Below, piece after piece: positions 57,105 to 64,000 of a DNA stretch of 64,000 nt. Made by a program: the position numbers and the translations under genes. The notes under the pieces are model-generated. The model worked only from the letters and a program-made list of their open reading frames with translations, searched no databases and had not been told where the DNA came from. Origin of the DNA: Kwoniella bestiolae CBS 10118 (Eukaryota > Basidiomycota > Tremellomycetes > Tremellales > Cryptococcaceae); contig NC_089246.1 in assembly GCF_000512585.2 (NCBI RefSeq), positions 1,364,001 to 1,428,000 of the forward strand, written 5' to 3'. Numbering within the stretch: position 1 is the stretch's first letter; every line of letters begins with the position of its first letter.

Positions 57105-59261
57105 ATGTCCTCCCATCTTCCATCGACTCCCGACTGTGCTATGCCAAAACCCTCTGCCATCAATGACCTACTCCGCTCCCCATTGACTATGACCGATATA
57201 CGTGAGAAGATGAATGAGTTGGTCAAATCACAAGGGTTTAAATACGTACCCGATAGTAGGAAAGACAAGTCTTCTAGAGTTGGTTCAGGCTTCTCCATCC
57301 TATGTGAATTCCACGGTTCAAAGACTGCTGCTCGGTGGCACAAATCCGGCTGCCGACATCAGATCACTTTTATGCCTGCCGACCCAGCGCACACCTCTGG
57401 CAAGATCCTTTGGAAGATCGACTGGGAGCGATCCGTTAGTAAAAGTGATTGTTATATTGATCTCGATGATCTCAATTCTGATTATTCTGACGATGACTCC
57501 TTTATCGGTCATAATCACCCTGCGGCCGCTGTTGAATCCTCTTTTGACAATGAAGAAGAAGAGCCAGAAGAAAAGGGAAAGAGAAAGGGAAAGGGAAAGG
57601 GAAACGCTAAGGTGGGAGGAGCATATGAACAAGATGGTCCATGGGAATCTAAATCTCCTGAGGAGTCGGATGAAGTGAGTCCAATCGTGTCCCGTACAAT
57701 CGCAATTCATCTCTCGTCAGCTCAAAGATCATTCAAGTGCTGACAAGAAAATTGCGTACTGTATTAGGAAATGGACAACTCCTCGTTACCATGTTCGCGT
57801 CTCCCTTCTGTGAACCCCGCACTCCTCATCGAAGGCTCTTCCTCTTCGAGTAAACCAGCACACAATACTCGAAGTGCTGCCAGAGCTAAGAAGAACGGTT
57901 CGAGTAATATCAAAGGGAAGGGTAAAGCTGCAAGAAACTTTACATACCATCCCCATCCCGACTTGTCCGACTCCAGCAACGAGCCAAAAGATGATCACGA
58001 TCCCCCTCAATCTTTGAACTCCACTCAATCTATTGATACTCCGTTCAACTCACTTCCATCGATTTTACTAGGACAATCATCTTCCTCTCATGCTACCTCA
58101 TCGTCTACTGATGGACCTTCCTCATTGACAAATCAAATTACGGCATTCACTGATCAGACCTTTCCTACTGACACTTCTTTCGCTACTAACGATAATCCAT
58201 CTGAACCTGGCGAGAGTTCGACCTCCTCAAGTACTTTATCAGGTCTGGCTCCTCCCACTCAAGCTGGTAATTCGATCACTGCTCTTCGTCGTACTGAAAC
58301 AAATGATACTGAATTCCACTTCAATCTGGCCAAAGAGGAAGTTCGGATTCTACGCGAAGAAAATGCAAGACTTAAAGTAGAGGTTCAACGCTACTCGCAA
58401 GAACTCAAGGGTAAACGTCAAGCTAAGCCAAGACCTAAACCGATTGTCAAAGTGTCTGACTTCATATTGGAGGGGATTCGTCAAGATAAGGAGAAAGCTG
58501 AAGAGAGGGTCGGTGAGTTGGAATCAAGTATGACGAAGGAGCGTAACGCTAGGACGGAGGCAGAAGAAAAGAACGGTCACTTGGAGGAAAGGATTGAGAA
58601 GTTGGAGAATGCGTTGAAGTCCGAAAAGGAGGCAAGGAAGAAACTGCAAGATGAACTTGAAAGTATGACTACTGAGCTGAAGTCTGTCAAATCCAAGAAC
58701 GGTGAACTCGAAGAAAAGATCAACAAGTATCAGCGAAGTCACAAAGATCGTCAATTGGACTTGCAGTCGGAGAGGTCCAAGATCGAAGCTCTCCAGAAGG
58801 AAATTGAGGGATATGAGGGAAAGATGGAATTACTAGAAGAGAAGAATACCGCATTATCTGATGAGATGAAAGCTGATAGGGAACGGTTTGACCTCGCTCA
58901 GTTACAGCTTCAAGTCAAGAATTGCGAGAAGCTGGAGTTGGAGGTTGAAGAGTGGACGAACAAGTACGAAGAAGACGTGAGAATGGGGGAGATAGAGAGA
59001 GATAGGGAAACGGTAGGGAAGTATCCGCAACTAGACGAGCTGCATGAGGAAGTAGTACCGATGCTTGCTAGATTGCAAAAGCGATTCAAAGCTGTCAAAG
59101 CACTGGAGGAGCATGATAAGAATGTGGAGAAGAAAAAGAAGGAGGAAGACGAACGAGACAAGCGGAGGGCGGAGGAGGAACGTAAGAGACGATTAGTGGA
59201 GAACGAGGAGAACGAGAGGAAGAGGAGGAAATTGGAAGAGGATCTCTCGAATTGTGAATAA
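57105..59261 (+). CDS. FAR1/WRKY-GCM1-like zinc domain plus coiled coil protein, member 2
   Basis: Two exons (57105 to about 57672, then 57768-59261), about 690 residues. MTDIREKMNELVKSQGFKYV leads to C67, C83 and H136-N-H138 in SFIGHNHPA: C-x15-C-x52-H-x-H. The extra length is an acidic insert (LDDLNSDYSDDDS). A basic Lys/Gly run (KGKRKGKGKGNAK), Ser-rich linker and a coiled coil of over 300 residues (EEVRILREENARLKVEV to RKRRKLEEDLSNCE) follow. Paralogue of 47803 by domain order, zinc spacing and the Arg-rich end. It has lost the introns that member 1 carries in the linker, or member 1 gained them. A DNA-binding role is inferred. Confidence 0.65.
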
Positions 59262-59489
59262 GCGGTGTGTAAGTTTCCGATAGTGTTGTCGAGTTGTGTT
59301 ATATTTAGAAGACATCGTGTTGTATAATCATAACTATCATTGTAAGATTATGTACCATATATCATTTCGTCGGTGGGTAGAATCAACAGCCTGGGTATAT
59401 GCTGCATGCGGTGCAATGACTATATCTACCATATATCGAAGAACGGTATCAAACCCTATCCACCCTAGCCCAGCCAATTCCATCGTCGG

Positions 59490-61367
59490 TTACTGGGTAT
59501 ATATCATAATCCATCCGACGGTGATGCAGCCTAGCAAGCTAATTGATAATGTAAACGTGGAGGAGGTGGAGTTGCTAGGTGCATCAGCAATGACCGCCTT
59601 GCCCTTTCCGTCCTTATCTCCGTCCTTGCCTTTATCTTCATCTTGATCTGACCCGTCAGGGATGGAGGCTGAAGTGGACTCAGCGCTAGATGGTATGGAC
59701 GAGGTGGTAGTGGGTTTATTACTTGGTTTGGTATCGGATGAGGATGAGGTGGGATAGAGGATCTGATCGATTATCTATAGGTAATCACCAGTGTCAGTAC
59801 TGACTTACGAGGAGATGGAATGAAATGGGAATGGAGAGAATGGATGCAACATGGGGATGAAAGGGAAGGGGAAGAGAGAGAGAGGGGAGGAACAAACTCA
59901 CATGCATCACCCCATTGTTCAATGTGATGTCACTGCGTACTATCTTTGCTTTAATCTCTCCATATATTACCGAGCTAGATCCATCTTCGTTGTACTGTAT
60001 CGTTAGTGATTCCCCAGATGCCACGGGTAGGTCGAATGAAGTAGGTTGGGTCCACATAGGTGAGAAGAGGGAGTAGGAGGTTGTGTACTATCATATCAAT
60101 ATAACCAAGTCAGCTCGATACTACCATTGAATTTGTTGTATATAGTAAGTAGGTGAGGCGTAAGAAACGCATAGGAGGTCGGAAGAGTAGCGGGTCCTTG
60201 GCTCTTTATGGTGTTCTCATCTGTGTTTAGGACAAGATGAGAAACACATAGACTTAAAGGAGGGACAGTTCTCATGACACCCCTATGGTGTTCTCTTTCC
60301 CCTCTACAGGAGATGTAAAACACCATAGACCCCAAACAATTTGTCGGACTGGCGCAACTCTATGCTGTTCTCCATGAAATAAATCCACTCACATGATTTC
60401 CGACCAGCCCCGGCGCTTTACTCTCATCCACCATTACTTGTTTCACCTCGTCGTTCCACACCGAATCGAGGGGTACGAATATCGTAAATCCACCTTCTGT
60501 TAGTTGTTGGATCTCGTCAGATTTACCAATTACGGATAATGCGGAGGACATGTTGGTCAGGCCTGGGGATTGGAGGGCGGTAGGTAAAGAAGGGGGGAAT
60601 GATAGTACCTGCAGAAGAGTTAGTTGCCGCTTCTATACTATTTAACGTTGAATCGAAGGAAGTGAAGGGCTGACTCACCTGGTCGATAGGTAATAACACT
60701 ACATTATCCAACAACTCCCCTGCACCGCTCAGATCCACCGGACCAGACCAGGAGGTAGCGTTCCCCCACCATCCATTTACTATCACTGTATTATCACTGC
60801 CTCGTTCTAGGACCATCGCCTGGTTCGCATTCGAGTTGATATCCGTAGCGTTCCATTCGTTGGCCAGGAGGAGGGATGTGGAAGCTACCGCGTGGCCTGT
60901 TGAAGGGATCTGGTCGTATGTCCATTCTCCTACACACAGCCAATTAGCATATCGTCTTCCGTTAACTACTCCTGTCCCTCCGTTGTCGAGAAGGAGTGGG
61001 AGAAGGCCCACTCACCCTGTAGTACATGCAATTCCCCCAGCTCTGTCCCCCAATCCTCCGTCAAACCCTGGAACGGACTTACAATCCCACTCTCCTGAAA
61101 CGCCTCATTGGTCGGGACTAGTATCGTCAACTTCTGACCAGAGTTATACAAATCATGTAGGAACTCGTACCCCAGATCGGTTTCTGACCAATGTACGATC
61201 AACTGTTCGAACGTCGTTAGTCCATTGGAGAAGAGGACGTCCATCATCTTTGTCAGGTATTCGGTTAAGGAGCCATCAGGGCATATTATATCGTCATTTA
61301 GCTGGGCGAGGGAGGGAGTGAGGAGGCTCATGAGGAGGGGTAGGAGATGTAGGGGTGATAATCGCAT
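59490..61367 (-). CDS. GPI-anchored fasciclin (FAS1) domain protein
   Basis: Signal peptide MRLSPLHLLPLLMSLLTPSL. Two FAS1 units: SGQKLTILVPTNEAFQE with LGELHVLQ, and EGGFTIFVPLDSVWNDE with GLVGNH and ITLNNGVMHIIDQILYP, the H2-type ending. A Ser/Thr-rich acidic tail (DEDKGKDGDKDGKGK) leads to a C-terminal hydrophobic segment after NSTSSTF, the layout of a GPI signal. Several N-glycosylation sites. FAS1 proteins mediate cell-surface adhesion and wall organisation in fungi. One intron (about 60090-60391) is about 300 nt long and contains a tandem repeat, see separate entry. Confidence 0.85.
60207..60400. repeat. 77-nt period imperfect tandem repeat in a FAS1 intron
   Basis: TATGGTGTTCTC occurs at 60207 and 60284, and with one mismatch at 60361, exactly 77 nt apart each time. 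Units 1 and 2 also match through GTCTATG..GAACACCATA read on the minus strand, with many substitutions. The third copy is partial and abuts the donor. CTATGGTGTT (60283-60292) and AACACCATAG (60319-60328) form a perfect 10-bp inverted repeat. Confidence 0.65.
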
Positions 61368-61940
61368 TTTGTGAGGACGGGGAGTGGTATTTGATATCTC
61401 GCTGATTTTGGGATTGAGGTATCTTTACTGGTGTTTGTGAAAGAATGTTTCTCGCTTTCTTTTCTCGTCTTTCGTCTTCAATCCATAGACTTCTGATCGT
61501 TATTCTTTCTGCTATTATCGTTACACTGCTTTATTGTTTTATAGGATATATGGTATACTCATCAGTTACAACGTACACAATAACAATGTTATTTTCCTGG
61601 ATACTGAGTGGGGCATACCCATCCAAGTCCCATATCCCAGATTCATCTCCCCACTTGAGTGGAGAGGTGAGTACAAAGGATCCCATCCTTTGATGTGTTG
61701 TCCTGAGACAAACGGAGATACAAAGGATGAGTCGGTGAAACGTAATGAACCAGTTTTGGGAGATGATCCTTTGGGTGAGATGGCGTCTTGGCAATTATCA
61801 CATGAATCCGAGAGCTGGAGTTAGCTTGGCCAATCTCATGAGACGACGCACATCAGTGATATGTTCCTTGGACTGGGAGCGTGAGTTGATGAATAAGGAT
61901 ACATTACCAGAGGTACAACGGTATACAACCTCTTCCGGCT
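61368..61940. other. Promoter of the FAS1 gene and 3' flank of peroxidase
   Basis: 573 nt; CT-rich leader at about 61450-61520 (read on +) and no supported gene. Confidence 0.4.
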
Positions 61941-63636
61941 CTACAACTTCGCATCTCTCTTCTTCCCACCTGCGAAGGGACATCCTCCTCCAGAAGGCTG
62001 AGCGGTCTGATCTAATGGTTTACCTTCTCTAGCTGCCTTCTTGACCAATTGAGCGAATCCAGTATCATCCCTTTCCACACCGAGTTCTGCGAACGAGCTA
62101 CGATCAGCTAAACGTGTTATACGCTTTGATCTGGCAGCTCACCTATGAGTTTAGCAAAAGCCATTGAAAAGTCTTTGAAGAAGAGATCTTGATCTGCGGC
62201 GTACTTCTCTACCCATGGTTTGAATTTGGGGTCTTGGACCAGTGCCATCTATGGGATGGTCAGCTAGCTCTCGGAGTATGAAAGAGGGGAGTAGCTCACA
62301 TCGGTGGGCAACATCATCAACTTTGTACCAGCTACGGTAGCTTCATATCTGTCGAAAAAGTCAGCTGCTGCTCGACGTGCCGAGTTTGTGGACTTTGAAG
62401 TAGCTCACTGGAAAGGTCCATCCCATTTTCTAGGCTTCCATATATCTCTCAATAATAGCTTGTAATACTGATTTGAGAATCGAATGGGGTTGACCACCCA
62501 TTGCCTGATAATCCTGGTCAGCTGATTACGAGGAGGAATCAATGACGGAGCAGCTCACCCCTCAAATCCACTCCGATCCTCATGACATCGTCCTATACAC
62601 CATTTATAAGCCCGGGATACTCGTGAAAATAACGTCGATGAGCTCACCTAAAGCATGTGCTCCTGACAGAGCTACTATCTCCCGATCTGAGAACCCCATC
62701 CTACCGAATACTTCTCTAATGTGATCGGCACCTAAAGCACCATCGGGTAGTCTAAGGAAGACAGCATATTGTGGTCAGCTAGTCCAGCATATTTCCAGTC
62801 CCGATCTAGCTCACCTCTCACTTATATCACCTCGATGTTCCGCAGCAGCCTCAGCAGTTGAGTAATCCGTCCTTCCCGGTTCCCAAGGGATCTTGGGTCC
62901 TCCCATAGCTTCTATAGCTGTTATACCGGCGAGTGCTAAGGTCGTGAGGGAATCAGCTGTGGTTCTCCCGCTAGCATACAAAAAGAGGATGAGAAGTAGA
63001 GAGAGGCTATAGTGGAAAGCGAATATGTTGGCCTCACTCCATAAATCCGAATGTGATAACCAAGGATTAGCAGCTTGGATAGGTAGACAGAACGATATAG
63101 CGTGATGCAGCCCTGCATTTGCTGGATCGACCGACTGTTTGAATTGCGATGATCAGCTATCAAATCGTCAAACTAATTTGCATTTTGAGAGATCTCTTAG
63201 CTTACCTCTGGTGGGAATCTCATTCCAGCCCTGTAACTCTCTCGTTAGCTATCATCTTACAGCAATGAGACTATACAGCTAGCTCACCCGTTCGATCCTC
63301 CTGTGTGCTACATCAAGAGGACATGTCAGTGTATTCACAATCTTCATGAAAATGACGAAAAGCTTCTCACCTCGACCAAGCTGAAATTACCTGACGCGTG
63401 CCATGCCAACCTATCTTGTCATCAGCACCTTCCCGTACCGAAAGAATAGGCAAGGAGGAGGACCCACCGCACTAGTACTGGCCCCGCTGATCCATCATCA
63501 TACCCTGGTTGCTTCATGATTCCTCTTATCTGCTCTCGAATACCTATCAACAAGAAGAGTTTCGCCATTAGTGCTATAGAAGAGCGAGAGGATCAAAACA
63601 CGTACCATCGTAATCTCCTTCTTTGACTGCTGACAT
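61941..63636 (-). CDS. Class I heme peroxidase (cytochrome c peroxidase-like, cytosolic type)
   Basis: From ATG 63636: MSAVKEGDYDGIREQIR, then GPVLVRLAWHASGNFSLVE (distal Arg-Trp-His), TGGSNGAGMRFPPE, SDLWSLAGVTAIEAMGGPKI, GRMGFSDREIVALSGAHALG with RCHTDRSGFEG (proximal His), and LMMLPTDMALV with FFKDFSMAFAKLIELGV. The C-terminus is GGGCPFAGGKK. It has more than ten short introns. It lacks the long mitochondrial presequence of CCP1, matching the cytosolic fungal class I peroxidase group. It removes hydrogen peroxide; the electron donor is not evident from sequence. The upstream region has no in-frame ATG that would add a presequence. Confidence 0.9.
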
Positions 63637-64000
63637 GACGGAATGTGAGTATTGATTGATCTTGTCTATGACTATGCGTCGGTATTGTGCGAGTGCTAAG
63701 AGGCTAGAGTGATCTATCTCCTCAGGAAGTGATGCAGATGACAGATGAAGAACAGGAAGAAGAAGGTAGATGTGATCGATCAACTTTCAACTCAATCGTC
63801 CAATTCCATTCAGTCTATTTGGACATTTTCATCCTCATCCGGTTATTCATAAGGGTGAATTGTAACCGGACTAATGACCAATCGATGGTTCCAGGTAGCA
63901 ATAGCCACGCACTGTAGGTGATGAGCATGTTTACATTTCATTGGCAATGACTCGAAAATCTCGCTCCTTTTCCTCGATACTTGAGGTAGTTGACGAAAAA
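63637..64000. other. Upstream region of the peroxidase gene
   Basis: 364 nt to the window edge. The in-frame extension upstream of 63636 has no ATG. No other gene seen. Confidence 0.4.

Overview
The window is nuclear DNA of an intron-dense basidiomycete yeast, most likely Tremellales (the Cryptococcus/Kwoniella group). This is an inference. It rests on genes carrying many introns of about 50-70 nt with GTRNGT donors and CTGAC/CTAAC-type branch sites, CT-rich leaders, short intergenic gaps, and fungal orthologues such as a Vip1 kinase, a complex I NDUFA12 subunit, a HOOK dynein adaptor and a class I peroxidase. I found no rRNA, tRNA, CRISPR array or intact transposon.

Layout. 1-2829 (+): 3' part of an NBR1-like selective-autophagy receptor (three ZZ fingers, FW domain, C-terminal LIR). 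3292-6087 (+): two small secreted paralogues created by a tandem segmental duplication that also copied the NBR1 3' end. 6259-10016 (-): HOOK-like adaptor. 10460-15466 (+): DNA2 helicase/nuclease. 15775-16925 (-): FCF1/UTP24. 17291-18764 (+): SAP30-like protein. 19504-21716 (-): PA-TM-RING ubiquitin ligase. 22495-24011 (+): mitochondrial Met-tRNA formyltransferase. 24178-24879 (-): orphan. 25251-25977 (-): bL28m. 26431-27445 (+): RPL10A (uL1). 28498-31198 (+): arrestin-like adaptor. 31340-32272 (-): NDUFA12. 32646-35018 (-): oxysterol-binding protein. 35727-40318 (-): Vip1/PPIP5K. 40588-42725 (+): ataxin-10 protein.

The second half is more lineage-specific. 42749-46996 (-) holds three more members of the secreted family seen at 3.3-6.1 kb. 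47803-49451 and 57105-59261 (+) are paralogous coiled-coil proteins with a FAR1/WRKY-GCM1-like Cys2-His2 domain. Between them lie an HMG-box protein (49912-51109, -), a single-pass membrane protein (51984-53621, +) and a tandem array of three tiny orphan genes (54913-56667, +). The window ends with a GPI-anchored FAS1 protein (59490-61367, -) and a cytosolic-type cytochrome c peroxidase (61941-63636, -).

The main novelty candidate is the five-member secreted family. All five share a signal peptide, a PL[FY]-x-P-x-D[IL] segment, a TG[KR] motif, and three intron positions and phases. They look like calpain-type (C2) papain-fold domains in which Cys, His and Asn have been lost in different combinations. 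The only copy that keeps all three is interrupted by a nonsense codon, and another copy has lost a splice donor. Other points of interest are the relic of the NBR1 3' end, the three-gene orphan array, a 77-nt tandem repeat inside a FAS1 intron, and a TTACGTAA element shared by two divergent promoters and one other upstream region.
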